Positions 50,391-63,578 are shown, numbered from the stretch's first letter. The stretch is 64,000 bases of DNA from Mikania micrantha (GCA_009363875.1 CM018694.1:3782001-3846000), one strand, 5' to 3'. Notes: a model not told the origin generated them from the sequence alone. Numbers and translations are program-made.

Positions 50391-51031
50391 AGGGGCTGTT
50401 TGGTAGAATCTGTATCAATAAGTGCTGAACCAGTAAGAGGTCTGAACGAATAAGAGGCTCTAAACCAGTTAAGTGCTGAATCAATAATGTTGTTTGTTTG
50501 GACCTCCGAATAAATATAAAGAATGACTATTTTACCCTTCTGTGTAAACAAACATGTATTCATACACAAACATAAGTTATTAGAAATCCATGAAAAAGAA
50601 CCAGCAAATTAATCACAAATAAGAACAAGAACCAACAAATTTATCACAAATAAGAACAAGAACCAACAAATTTATAACAAATAAGAACAAGAACCAACAA
50701 ATTTATCACAAATAAGAAAAAAACCAGCAAATTTATCACAAATCAGAACAGCAAACGGTGCTACAGCAAACGGTGCTGTAGCAAATTTATCACAGCAACT
50801 TGCGACGGGACTGTAGCGGTGGTCGGAGAGGAGAGTGTGAGAGAAGAAGAACGTACCGGAGGGTAAGGACGACGGTGGTTTGAGTCAGCGCCGGAGGTAG
50901 ATGAAACCAGCGGGGGTCTGAACTTCGAAAGGGACGGCAGGGGTCTGAAACTTCGAGAGGGAGAGCTGAGAGAGAGGCGGCCGGAGGTTGAAGCAGCGGC
51001 GGTGGCCAGAGCTCGAAGCAGCGGCGGCGGC
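50391..51031. mobile_element. Partial Harbinger-like element cut by E5
   Basis: It starts (A)GGGGCTGTTTGGTAGAATC like the element at 45775, has similar AGTGCTGAA and TCTGAACGAAT words and a GC-rich CGGCGG interior. Its other terminus is not found before the E5 LTR begins at 51032, so E5 seems to have inserted into it. Confidence 0.6.
50597..50750. repeat. 31-bp tandem repeat
   Basis: AAGAACAAGAACCAACAAAT recurs at 50621, 50652 and 50683, with flanking decayed copies (about five in total), exactly 31 bp apart. Confidence 0.9.
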
Positions 51032-51642
51032 TGTGACAACTAGTACCTGACCGCCCGGCAAGTCCGTACGGTATGTGTATTTGCAAACAGTAACTATGTG
51101 TACATATACGATTGTAAACAGTACTTGTATTAACAGGATTTTAAATACAAGAACAGTTGTACGTAATTTTCGTGAAAACTTAAATACATTAAGTACAACG
51201 TACATTTGAAACATTAGTTGTGTTTATTAAGTGAAAACTTAATTACAGTTAACACAACAAAACATGAGAAACAACGGTATTCAAACAGTTATCAGAAACA
51301 AATCGGTTGCGATCTGATATCCATAGATGACAGGGATCAGGTGGCCGACAATTTAATGTGAAATCAAAGTGATATCAAGGTGTTTAGTTGAGTCCGACAG
51401 TGAGGAAAAACAATTTAAACATAAACTGCAGTGACGCGATTCGACGAAACGAAAACGAAATACGACGCGAAACGAAGTTTAATTTAATTAAATAAAATAA
51501 TTAACATTTTTACAATTTTGAAACTCATCAAATTAATTAAAATAACATTTTTATTTATTTATTTTTAATTACGCGTAATTTTCCGGATACGCGACGAATT
51601 AACGAACCGAGCAACCGAAATGAACCCGGACACTACATGTGG

Positions 51643-51650
51643 TATAAAAA
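51643..51650 (+). promoter_or_regulatory. TATA box of the E5 LTR
   Basis: GTGGTATAAAAACCCTAG lies 611 bp into the LTR, aligned with the TATAAAA box of E1 at a nearly equal offset and preceded by the conserved CCGAGCAACCGAAA. Confidence 0.7.
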
Positions 51651-53940
51651 CCCTAGAATGAGGGTTTTCTCTCATTTTTACACCTACAACTCCTCCTCTC
51701 TCTCTCATTTCCGGCTAACACCAAAACCTCCATTTTTACACCTTCAAATGCTCATATCTCCTTCATTTCTCCATGGATTTGGGTGATTTTTGAACCCACG
51801 CGTAGCTATTGATGTCCTCTACATGAAAGTACAACAGATCGGACCTGTTACTCACTAGAATTCGAGGTATGATCACGAGAAAATCATAGAAAATAGGGTT
51901 TTCTCACTTCTTTTGTTAACCCAACCACTCGATCGGATCCATAGCCTACCCACAGCCCTTACACCTTCGAGAACCACAGGATTCATGGCACTATTACATC
52001 CTCAGCCATCTAACCTACCTAACTGATGGGTATGATGGTGCTAGGAGTGAAACAGGTTCGGGATATGCGGGGTACGGGAGCCGAACCTTGCACCTGCTCA
52101 AGAACTAACCTCAGCGAACCAGGGTGCAAGGTGACGAACCAGCTAGAGTCGAGCCTTTCCTCCCCACCCACGAACCATCTTAGTCTGACGAACCCTAGCT
52201 GAGCCACAGACTGGATGTGAGCCTTAGTTGCATGTAGGAACCGAACCATGCACGAACCTATGAGCCACTCACGAACCCTGGTGTCGAACGAACCCTCCTC
52301 TTGCATGGCGAACCATAGTTGGTGAACAAGATGGCCGAACCTTCCTCATCTGGCGAACAATTGACTCCAAACCGAACCCACACCCAACGAACCTTAGGGT
52401 TCGCTGGAACCCCACTGTTTCTTTGCTTCTTGAACGACAAAGCTTATTCGGATGGGCCAACAACAGCATCACAGGCCCAAATCAACCAATTTAATTGCCG
52501 ACACAGAGGCCCAACTGGTCTAGACTCATGGGCTTAGGCCCAATACAGTAGAAACAGTTCAGTTAAATCAATCGGCCCAAAAACCTATCCCTGGCCCAAT
52601 ATTCAAGTTAAGGCCACAGCTTGTGAAAATTCACAACCCAATACAATGGCCCACATCAATTATAAAACAGGCCCAAGGATTATTATCCTCGGCCCATAGG
52701 GAATTGGCCCAACAGCGTATGGAATTTGGCCCATTTACTTTGTCTGGACAAGCATAAACCATCGGCCAAACTATGATGTTCCAGGCCCAATAACAGCCCA
52801 TTTCTTGACGTTTTGGAGTATTCGGCCCACATAACACCTAGGCCCAACATTAACAAAACAGGCCCAACAGCCCAACAATGGGACCAATTTAATCCGAACC
52901 ACCATGGCCCATGTAGCCCAATACCATCACACGGTTCATCATGAATTATTCGGCCCAAGACCCACACGTGATCACAAGATTAAAGTGAAAAATTAACATT
53001 TTAGACTATTTAACTATGATAACATGCACTAGATTATCAAACTAAGTTATTACAATATGACAAGGTTATGGACTTAAATTCACAACATCTTAAACAATGG
53101 GTTTGAATGAATTAACAAATGAAATGTTTGAGTGCTAGGTTCAATGAATCAAACCAAGTAAACGGGGCCGAATAAGGATTGAGACTCACGAGTGTTAACC
53201 AACTTTAGGGTTAACACTTACACTTACACTCACACAAATTACAATAATTCGATACTTACAAGGCAATTACAACATGAAATCAATACAGGAACGTGAACAC
53301 AACTACAAGAACAATCAAGAGTGCGTGTCTTCATTCTTTTAAGCTAAGTCAACTCTTCACAACAAGGTGAGTTCATATGCCCCTTTTTACTTTAATCTTT
53401 ACTGATTTTAACTCTCGGGGCTGAGAAACATGTTTACTTTTATTTATTTAAAAGTTTTGCTTAACATGTTATTTATACTTTGATTTAGATAATATTAAAT
53501 AGTTTATTATCGCTTATCATTGTATGCATGCTTGTATGATCATGAGATAACAGGGAAACTCAGATGATTATGATAAAGTAATTTCATAATCAATGATACA
53601 TTTGAATAACATAGTTGTAAGATTTTATCTTACCATGCTTAGTTATTCTACATGAGTGAACAGTGAAACAATTCATATACAAACAACCAAATGAGAGTTA
53701 TTACAGTGGAACATGATGACACTTCACAACACATAAATAATTAGAAGATAAAATATCTTCTTAATATCGTCTCACTTTATAATTGATAAAGTGTGATAAG
53801 TAAATCACTTATAACACTTAATCTACACCTTAAAAACATACTATGTGATAGTATGATCGCATTGTGTATCCACCACCTGCGTCACTTAAGGGTACTAAGA
53901 CCTGTTCTTACTACGGCTTAAGGATTACATGGTGAACATA

Positions 53941-54234
53941 TGGACTACAGTAAATGATGATCATGATAACGTAACTTCATGGGATTCTTATCATTTACAC
54001 ATAATTAACATGACGTAATAAGACAAGTTCTTATTCGACTTTGTTAATCACACGAGAACAATCCCACATTGAGGCTTTGGGATCATATGGATTACAGTAA
54101 ATGATGATCATGATAACGTAACTTCATGGGATTCTTATCATTTACACATAATTAACATGATGTAATAAGACAAGTTCTTATTCGACTTTGTTAATCACAC
54201 GAGAACAATCCCACATGGAGGCTTTGGGATCACA
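53941..54234. repeat. 147-bp tandem duplication in the E5 LTR
   Basis: Copies 53941-54087 and 54088-54234, each starting TGGAYTACAGTAAATG and containing CATGATAACGTAACTTC, differ by only a few bases. Confidence 0.9.
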
Positions 54235-55212
54235 CGGCGGGATAGAGGTGAATGGAATGCATTGTAATCTGATTACGTGAGGATTACAATGGATTTCATT
54301 TGGGCTCTATACATTGCATTGAGATTACATTACAATCAGTTAACTAACGCTTTCAACATTTAAAAGTGAAACAACAGTTAACCCCACAATCGATAGAATA
54401 ATACAAGGAACAGATTTGATAAATCTAATATCCTTAACACATATATTGATTATCAATACTTCGGTTTGATAATTACAACGTCATCATTTTATTATTCTAT
54501 ACATGAGAACACAGGTGATCAAGAATGAGATAAACATGGGAATGGAGAATGGAAATCAATAGTTGTATCACAAGTAGTGTGGAGTTCTAGTGGTGTTGTG
54601 GTGGGATGTTGGCTAGGGCTTAGTTCCCTTACATATGCCCTATATATAAGCAACACTACTAGGATAATATAGTACTTGTGACTATAACTATTAAGGAGCC
54701 ATTGGGTGAACAAGTGAAACAGATAACCATACAAGTAACAGTTTTATCATGGTGAATGTGCATGTGAATGAATCAAGGTTTTACATTAACTTACTTATGA
54801 ACTCACCAACCTAGTGTTGACTTTGTTTAAATACATGTTTCTCAGGTGATGAACAGGTGTAGATACTTTCATGCAAGGATTTAGCTAGTGGACTTTTAGA
54901 AGACCTAGCTTTATTTTGTGTGCATGCTTTTGGGAACAAGAACATGAATCATTTTTTGTATATCTTGTACATATACAAGATATAGTTACATTGATTCTTT
55001 TTGGTAGATTTACTTGATTAAATTATGAACGATACTGTGTAATTTAATCTTGTAATTCTATATCATGGATGTGTTAGAAATTTCTCATTTATTTATCACG
55101 TGCTATGTAAACAATCTGATCATTTGATTATCACTCATGATATCGCGCCCCGGGAACCTTCCACCCGACGGGAAAACACGATCCGTTCCCGCCGGCCTGG
55201 GGTGTGACAGAT

Positions 55213-55224
55213 TGGTATCAGAGC
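55213..55224 (+). other. E5 primer-binding site (tRNA-iMet)
   Basis: TGGTATCAGAGC, three bases after the LTR end, as in E1. Confidence 0.95.
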
Positions 55225-55384
55225 CATGGTTATAGAGAAATATAGGTCATATTACATTAACGGTTTGGCCTAGACTATAACCTAGGGACCCTCATATAGA
55301 GATCATGTGACTTAGGATTCTATTTGCATATGTCTTCTGCTTCTGATCACAGCACTAACCAATTTTCTTTCGGTTATGATCAGA

Positions 55385-55540
55385 ATGCCGCCACGAAGAC
55401 AACCACCTCTATTACCGCTGACTCAAGGTTCAGCTCCGCACTCTTCGACATCGACACCGCCAGACTCTCCTACACAAGCACCTCCACCTCCTCCTCCGCC
55501 ACCACCAGCTTATCATCACCAATTAATCTATATATTAATC
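55385..55540 (+). pseudogene. E5 gag start, truncated
   Basis: MPPRRQPPLLPLTQG followed by a proline-rich stretch resembles the MPPRRDPN start inside E1 gag. After about 55540 the sequence turns into unrelated AT-rich DNA and the frame ends at 55567. An upstream in-frame ATG lies at 55376. Confidence 0.6.
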
Positions 55541-56333
55541 CTAAATATATTTAATTATATCAAATAAGATTTTTACTTATTTCGCTTAACATCACATGTT
55601 AAATCTTTATGTCTTGCTATAGAAACACATTTTCTATAATAAATATGTCATATACATACATATAATTTTGTCATTAGAATTTACTATGCTCCCACCAGCC
55701 TTGATATATATATGTGTGTGTGTATGTGTGTATATATATATATATATTTACACTGAACATCTTTGGTTTTGGTAAAACTAACTTCTTAGTATCCTTCCAA
55801 AACGCAGATTTCAAACTTGAAATGCCTTTTCGATCCATGGATTTAAAACAACTTGTGTGTCTTATCAGAATTTCAAAACTTTCTAATTACCTGTATGAAT
55901 ACCTAGTTAAGGTGTTATTTTTTGTTATTCAGTTTTGATCTTTAACTACTTGTCTGTTAAGTAACTCTTACATATGGAACTTGTAGAGCCCTAAAACATT
56001 TAAACTACTTTAAGCAAAGTATGTCAAGATCAATATCTTTATATAACCTTTGTTTGTTTTGCATTGTTAGTTTACAAGTTTTCATCCATGTTGATTTCAT
56101 TTTTGAAATTCTATACTGTAACATTCCGATTAATGATGTAATTTCATTGATATTAATGAAAAATTTGAGAGTTTGTTTTTATAAATGTATATATATATAT
56201 ATAATACATTACATGGTGTTAATGATAATACAAACAAATAATACGTGTATACACACACAGATATATATAAACATAATAATAACAAGAATAATAATAATAA
56301 TAAAGTTAAAAAAAATTATATGGTAATTATTAA

Positions 56334-56368
<35 letters not shown>

Positions 56369-57610
56369 CATAGGAATAATGTTATAACATTCTTCCAATA
56401 TATATATATATATATATGAATATTAAGTATGTTTTTATAAAAGACATAAATTTTATAAAATCTAAAAGGAATTATAAAACTAGGGTGACAAAAGCTGCCA
56501 CACTTTAAAACTAATAATTGAAAGAGAACATGGAGGGATTAAAAGTGCCAAACTCCCAAAGTTCTTATCTTCTTCAACCAAAACTCACCCATGGATACCC
56601 ATCAACACATTCGTGACCCGGATCGAGACTACAGCCACAATTAGCGCATAAAACCAACAATGATTGAATTTTTATCAACTAACACGCTTAAAGGATCGAT
56701 GTTAATTACGAAATCGAAGCAGATAATCGCAAAATTTAAGCCCAACCGTTCCTAAACATCTGAATAGATAAACCAATATCAAACTCGACCTTAACGAGCA
56801 TAAAACTCAAATTAACTCAACCTATATGTTTCCTTACCTTCTGCGAACATCTCTGTATGCAAAAACAACTCTCACGTTTTTCAAATCGCGACAAATAAGA
56901 CCTGCAACTCGTGTGTTCGTTATTCTCGATTCCTCAAGTAAAAATCACAATCTAACAACACCAAGTAAGTGTTCTATATATCATTGGGTTCATTTTTGGA
57001 TACACAACAAAATCCCTATTGTTTTAGATCCGATTCCATTGTCATTTGAACGAATTTTGTATCGAAAGGGTGTATATAATAATCATAAAAAGCGTAACAT
57101 AATAAATAAATATGTAAAACAAGTTAAAATTCATTAAATAAAATGATAATAATTAAGTTTAGTTAAATTAATAACTTATATGATTAAATATTTCCTTATT
57201 TAACTTAGTGTCATCGGATCTCATTTTTTTCTACCACTTAGTTAACACCATAACCAAAATATGAAGAGTTTAATTTTTAGTTTGGTCTGTATCGAAAAAT
57301 ATAATAAATTTAGAGCCAATGAACCGAACAACATTAATCTTGTATTCTTCGGTTTAGTGGTGTCCTTATTTTACTAACATATAAACTAGTCATTCAACCG
57401 TTAATACATTCAATTATGCCCACTTGTTTCACCACCTTGGTATTAGAAACTGACTCATACCTGAACCATATTTTAATTCTATACAATATTTACTCTATAA
57501 AACAAAGGGAAAAAGACTTCCTTGACAAGCTGCTAAACCGACTTAACCAAAAATATCTACATATATGTGTGTATTCAAAGTTCAATATATATATATATAT
57601 ATATATATAC
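55541..57610. other. AT-rich intergenic DNA with (AT)n microsatellites
   Basis: No gene is supported. Microsatellites: TG/TA runs at 55705-55748, (TA)n at 56337-56366 and 56399-56418, and (TA)n at 57583-57610. Open frames here are short and of low complexity. Confidence 0.6.
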
Positions 57611-60600
57611 TAGTTGGAAACCCGCGCGATGCGGCGGCGCTGGTATATTTTCAAATCGTTAATTGTAACACCTTACTTATAAAAATTTATTGTGCATGAA
57701 ATTATGGTCCTAAAGTAAAAAAAAATCAGCTTAACTCTCCTTAAAAGTAATTTCATCATTTCACATGCTTGTCATCTTATTTGCATATCCTACCTGAAAT
57801 CATAACCAAAATGAACTTGCTTCAAACAAGTTGTAATATTAACAAATTAGGGAAAACAAGAGTTCTAATTCCTTATAGATGCAGACACATTCTTTATAGA
57901 TGCATTACCTGCAAAAGGTAGACACACATAGCATGAGTTGGTGTTCTACTTGGGTTATCAAGGGTTCATCTCATATATATATATATATATATATACATAT
58001 CTGTTCTCTGTTGGGTGGATTGAAATGAAACCTATATACATATACATATCAAGTTCAATGGAATACCTCGTAACCGGAAGACGAGAGATGGTGTTGTATA
58101 GGGCTTGAATTATTGCATTTATACCATTCAAAAATAAGTATAAGATTAGTTTGGGCCTTTAAAACGCTTTAAAAAATATCTTGAAAGTAAAAGATTAACA
58201 AAAATATAGCACCTGGTGGCGTATTTTACAAATTGTGTCACCCTTCTTGTTACACCATTTTGGAACCTCCTTGAACATCACTGTGTTTGAATGCCATAGA
58301 TATCTCTGATTAGTTATTTCACTTTGAAGAATCTGAAACAAGAAATTGGAATTAGTAGTCAAAACTTTTCGATGTAAAAATAAAGCTTAGCCATGGTAAC
58401 AAAATTGTTTACCGGTAATCTATTTTTGATCTCTAAAACTAATCTTTAGACATACATAACAAAAATGAACATATTTTTTTTCCTCTGACTACAAATTCTT
58501 AAATCCAAAATTTCACCTGCCACATAAGCATATAATTAATCCAATATTTTTCAACAAAAAAGTCTTAACAACTGGCCCATGATGCTTTCTTTGCAAACCC
58601 ATGCTTGGCTGATTGACTATAAAACCAATCCCTTTTTACATGGAAGTTGACTTTCTACTCGATTATGAGTTTTCTATGTCTCTGAAGCTCATGTACCAGC
58701 CCGCCTGTACCAACTGATATGCCGAGACTGGCCAGAAGCAGGCCGCCGGGGCCACACAGGCCACATTGTACAAGCTGCAGGGCCCTCCCTGCACAGATCA
58801 GACCCCAGTAATAATGACACATAAGGACAATTGGCGCACATGTAGAATCAATTAAAATATGCATCACTTTAATCCAAGTAACCAGAAGCATACCGAGCCA
58901 CAGTCAACCGAGATATCCCTTTTATGACAGAAATCTATGGACCTGCGTCCCCGAGCCCTCCTAGTGCCACCAACAGGCCGCATATAGGCTGACCCTGTGC
59001 CCCAGACGTGCCATACCTACAGAGCCACCTCCATAATCAGTTGTTCCATAACAATCTTGGTTTGCATATCAAGCCCAGCACCAAAGTGACCCAAATCTTT
59101 TGTACCCTTCCATAACAATCTTGTTCATGTAACAATACAATGAACAATGAGTAAATAAGTAAAGCTTCAAACAGTTAAAAGTAAATAAGCAATAAAACAT
59201 ATTGTTCATGTTCAAGTGACGAAAATTTTCACACAGTAGCAACAATCATAAGAAATCCAAAACAAATTACTCCACATGTCGAGCACCACCAAAAAACAAA
59301 TCATAAAACACAAAATGTAACTATAATACAATTTCCCAACATATTGAATCAGTTTGAATTTTTTTTATATACAAATCTAATATCTAGATCTTTTAGTTAA
59401 TATGTTACTTTTTAGTTATACTAAATATCATTTTAAGGATAAAAGTTCCCAAAGTAATCCAATAATAGCATTCCTAAGTGGAAAAAATAGCAAAACTACA
59501 AGAAAATGGCTATAAACAAAAACTATTCTCATAATGAATTAGAAATTGATTCTGAACCGAATTTGTGAACAGGTCATTCTAATAAGCCTACAAAAACCAA
59601 AAAGATTTAGCTATGAAAGAATCCAAACCTGAAAACCAAACACAAATTCCAAAAGATCAAAAAGTTAATGTCATGAAGTGCATTAGCAAAATACATTGCA
59701 GTGCAATGAGAATATGTAACACAAATTTACCATTAAATAGTAATATAACTTACTTATGGATATAACCCAATAGCATTTGTCGAATGGTGCTTCAAGAGGA
59801 GCAATGTTGTAAGGAATGGGATCCCTCCTTGATTTGTTTTCTATAACCTTTTTAACTGAAATATATAGGTTATAGAAATAAATGAAATGAAAAGGAAAGC
59901 ACAAGTTTATATATAGAGAAAAAAATGTTATGATGCATACAAGTAATAAATTTGAATCTTAAATGGATAATATATACATACTCAAGACATAAGGAGCCAC
60001 TCAAGCATGCAATTGTCCATACTAACATAGCATTTACCTCCTTCCCAGCTGCAAGCGCATTCTTCTGAGCCTACAACAACAAATGTTTTAAATCAAATAA
60101 GATTAGTAATCAACAATGTAAAAAAGATTATTATGATCAATCTTTTAAAAAAAATACCTCTGGAACAACTTGAGTGATACCATAATCCAAACACATTTAT
60201 CCTAGATGTAAATTTTCTTTGATTGTAAAATAGTTTAAATAAGGTAGCCTATCTAGCCTAGGAATTAAGCATCTAGATTATGGTATCATCTGATTAACTC
60301 TAATGCTTACCATAACATTTTGATAAAGCACCACTAAACACAATGGTGATTTACAATTGAACTGATATGTTCAGTACATCTAAAGATTGCATTGTTCCGG
60401 TCATTAACTTACATACACACACACACACAAATTCAGACCTGTCAGTTAAATGCTAACAGTCAACAATAACTCTAACAAATTGAAAGTGAAAATGAAACAT
60501 TAACATGGAAAGGATTACCTAGGCAGCAACAAACGATTCCGAATAGAAAAATAATAAATAGAAATCCGAGAACCTTACCTGGTCGGAGAGAAAAAGAAAC

Positions 60601-61166
60601 ATCAAGTCAACAACACCATTGCAGGTGGTGTTGTTCTTTTATCGAAAGGACGCCAAGTCTTAGGGTAGAACCCTAGTACCACCACAACCACAGTCGTCGC
60701 GTGTGTGGAGGTGTATCACGTGCAATATACCACCCAGCCACCACCACCACCGCGTGTTGTACTTGGGGCTAAGCCGCTGGTATCCGTCGGAGGTGGTGTG
60801 GCTGTGGTCGCCGGACAGAATGAGAGAGCGATTGGGGCTAGGGTTTCATTGAGGTGTTGTATTACGTATCTTGAATTTTGAATCATGTTTTTGAATCCTT
60901 CATTTCTCTTCTCATCTTTATTTCTTGAACAACGATAGATCTCAATATTACCTAGTTGGGATAATGAAAGCCAAGAATGGTATAGCACATTTGGGGGAGA
61001 AGGAAAGTAGAAATCATGCTTTCAATCAAAAATAAGGCAGAAGAAAGAACGGGTTTGAATTGATGCAAAGATTGTTTGTACCACATGCATCTTAACTTGT
61101 ATTTTTCTTAATTTTAAGACTTTAGATATACATCTCACCAATATTCATTATATAATAGTAAAGATA
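57611..61166. other. Possible transposon carrying gene fragments
   Basis: After a (TA)n run the sequence ACTAGTTGGAAACCCGCGCG, then ATGCGGCGGCG, resembles the end of a common plant repeat class. Near 61150 TTCATTATATAATAGTAAAG resembles its partner end. Between them lie GC-richer pieces (58655-59040 and 60600-60900) with splice-like borders and a short callose-synthase-like segment (59760-59856), but no complete gene. A Helitron or similar capture element is one reading; the ends are not proven. Confidence 0.3.
59760..59856 (-). pseudogene. Short callose-synthase-like segment
   Basis: The minus strand reads VKKVIENKSRRDPIPYNIAP followed by LEAP. Plant callose synthases (glucan synthase-like) contain a conserved (P/A)YNI(I/V/L)PL(D/E)(A/S)P stretch preceded by a similar charged segment. 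No other exon of that roughly 1900-residue enzyme is found in the window, so this would be an isolated exon fragment. The assignment rests on one short motif. Confidence 0.4.
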
Positions 61167-61394
61167 TATATATTTAAAATTCTGACAAAACCCACGCAAA
61201 AGAAAATCAAGGACCATCACGACGAGAGGCTGCACCTCCGAGAACACCAAAATCAAGACCGAAGCGGGTTACGCGGTGATCGTTCGTTAAGGTAAACTTA
61301 CGATCAATTAAGTTTAATGTGTTCCAGTAGATAACTTGATTGGTTTACCCTTCTCTTGATGATCTCGGTTCCAAATCCACGATTGTATATTTAG

Positions 61395-61431
61395 TAGTAG
61401 TGGTGGTGGTGGTGGTGGTGGTGGTAGTAAG

Positions 61432-61481
<50 letters not shown>

Positions 61482-61860
61482 CTTGCAAAGCCAAGTAAAA
61501 AAAAAAATCAAGTTTGAGAGATTGAGAATTTTATATACACACACAAGTACACAAGCACTTATAGGGTGTGAAGAAGAAATCTGAATTTGCTGTAGTGGTA
61601 GTAGTGATGGTAGTGGTGGTAGTGGTAGTGGTGGTGGTGGTGGTGGTGGTGGTGGTGGTGGTAGTCGTAGTGGTAGTCGTAGTGGTGGTGGTGGTGGTGG
61701 TGGTGGTGGTGGTAGGAACAACAACAACAACAACAACAACAACTTGCAAAGCCAAGTAAAAAAAAATCAAGTTTGAGAGATTGAGAATTTTATATACACA
61801 CACAAGTACACAAGCACTTATAGGGTGTGAAGAAGAAATCTGAATTTGCTGTAGTTTTCG
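61395..61860. repeat. Duplicated compound microsatellite (GGT)n-(AAC)n
   Basis: Two successive blocks each have GGT/GTA repeats, then AAC repeats, then the same roughly 113-bp text (TTGCAAAGCCAAG ... GAATTTGCTGTAGT) at 61482-61594 and 61743-61855. The two texts differ only in the length of an A run. The GGT part has expanded strongly in the second block. Long threonine, valine and proline open frames in this region are products of the repeat. Confidence 0.92.
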
Positions 61861-63562
61861 AAGGATGCCTTTAAGTTATGTATTTAACAAATTAGTATAG
61901 ATCTAATAAGAATTATAGAGGAGTTGGTTTGGGCGCAGGGAAGGGGTCTGGGAGGTCTTGAGTTCGACTCCCTCCCATCATATATTTTTGCTTTTGATTT
62001 CTATTGGATATTCTGGCAAAACTATATCTGATAAAATAAAAATTAAACCAGGTCTTAGCAATAAGAATATATAGACTAGTTGGTCAGAATCTGGGTGTCT
62101 TGAGAAGGAGATTGTGAGTACAAGTCCTGGCCATGGTTTTTCTTATATGTATATATTTTTTATATATTTTATTTTTATTTTAACGTTTTCTATCGTAACA
62201 TTTCAATTGAAAAACGTTTAAAATCACTAAATTAAAGAATATTTATCAATGATCATAAATAACTATATAAAATAAACCGATTTGACCGGTTAAACATTAA
62301 AAAGTCCAAATCATAGAATTCTAACCGATTAAATATAAGAATTATTTTAATTTGTTCAAACATACGTAAAATCAAACAAAAACACAGATTTCTGAATCGT
62401 CAAGACATTGGATTACGGGCGTCTTTATCGGATTACTTGCTGATATATTAGCTAAGGCTAAGGTACGAATTCCGTTTATTTAACTCAGAGTATAAATTTT
62501 GTTGTCCGTTGTTGTACGAATTCTGTTTATTAAATCGTAGTATTTAATGTTATGTAATCTGTTTCTGTAATCATTAAAATTCATATCTTATTATTTTTTG
62601 ACTTCTGATTGCCACGATGTGATATTGTGTTTATCTGTTTCGTTTATCATGCAATAGATCTAGATTATATTGTACTCATTATTGCATGATCCAAACATGA
62701 CTGAACTTGGTAGTTTAACTACCCTACAAAACTTGGTAGTTTATATACCCTATTGAACTTCTGATCTATTACCTGAGCATGCCCCTACCTGTAAGGATGA
62801 CTACAGGCCCTTCATGGCGGCAACCATGATGTGGAACCATCTGTGACGGTTAGTTGAGTTCACGGCGTCTCCATTAGTACTCTGATAGTACATTGTGCAC
62901 CTACTGAATCATGGGGAGGCATATGGACTGGTCCTAGGATGTTTTAAACTGTACATTTTTGATTTCTGGGGGATAGTGTTATGTATGCCAACACGCACTA
63001 TCTCATTTGTCTGGTAAGCGGGGGTAGCTATCCGTGAACCTTACACTTGTTATATGTACAGATCGGCTAGTGGTATATTCTGATTCTATTTAATCTGGCT
63101 TATAATATAACCTGTGTTATTGTTTCTGAAATGTTATATTTTATCAAAGTCAGACCACTATTTACTGTTCTGTTTCTGTTACTGCCATGTTATTGATTTC
63201 TGCTTCTAATCGTTATTCTTATTATGACCTTATGAATTTCTTTTAATTATTGTTGTTTATCCGTTACTGAGCATTCTTTGGCTCAGCCGTATTTGTTTTT
63301 GTGGTGTTTATCTGTATTGTGTAGGTAATCAAGGAAATCCGGTGGGAAACTTCTGAGAGTAAAATCGGAGCTTAATCTGAAAACTTCTGTTTGTATGGTA
63401 AATGTAATAATCAATACTTAAAACTTAAATATTTGTTTGTTATGTTTAATTATCAACTTAAGATTTATATATTTATGTTTTTAAATACATTTGGGATTGT
63501 TGCATTTATTTCTGATTCCGTATACGTGGCACGTCAGCCCTAAACCGGGTTGGGGTGTCGCA
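61861..63562 (+). other. Intergenic DNA leading into an LTR
   Basis: No gene. The right part must be the LTR of element E6, which ends GGGGTGTCGCA at 63562; its start cannot be fixed by eye. Two short tRNA-like stretches (about 61920-61977 and 62074-62135) contain GAGTTCGACTCCC-type B-box words but do not fold as tRNAs. Confidence 0.4.
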
Positions 63563-63566
63563 GCTA

Positions 63567-63578
63567 TGGTATCAAAGC
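63567..63578 (+). other. E6 primer-binding site, variant
   Basis: TGGTATCAAAGC lies four bases after the LTR end: the tRNA-iMet site with one G-to-A change. Confidence 0.8.

Larger units (their letters stand above)
51032..55540 (+). mobile_element. E5: truncated gypsy element related to E1 (LTR + gag start)
   Basis: A single LTR runs from TGTGACAACTAG (51032) to TGGGGTGTGACA (55209), 4178 bp, followed by a perfect primer-binding site and the first codons of gag; all else is missing after about 55540. Relationship to E1: same LTR end (GGGGTGTGACA), same promoter block (AACGAACCGAGCAACCGAAA, then TATAAAA), and the same CGAACC and GGCCCA clusters. The primary sequence has diverged, so this is a sister family or old copy. 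Confidence 0.85.

Noticed and set aside
61314..61803. Long threonine, valine, leucine and proline open frames on both strands
   Set aside because: They are translations of (GGT)n and (AAC)n microsatellites.
61920..62135. tRNA-like words (GAGTTCGACTCCC) suggesting tRNA genes or SINE heads
   Set aside because: No acceptor stem, D arm or anticodon arm can be paired; at most an old tRNA-derived repeat.
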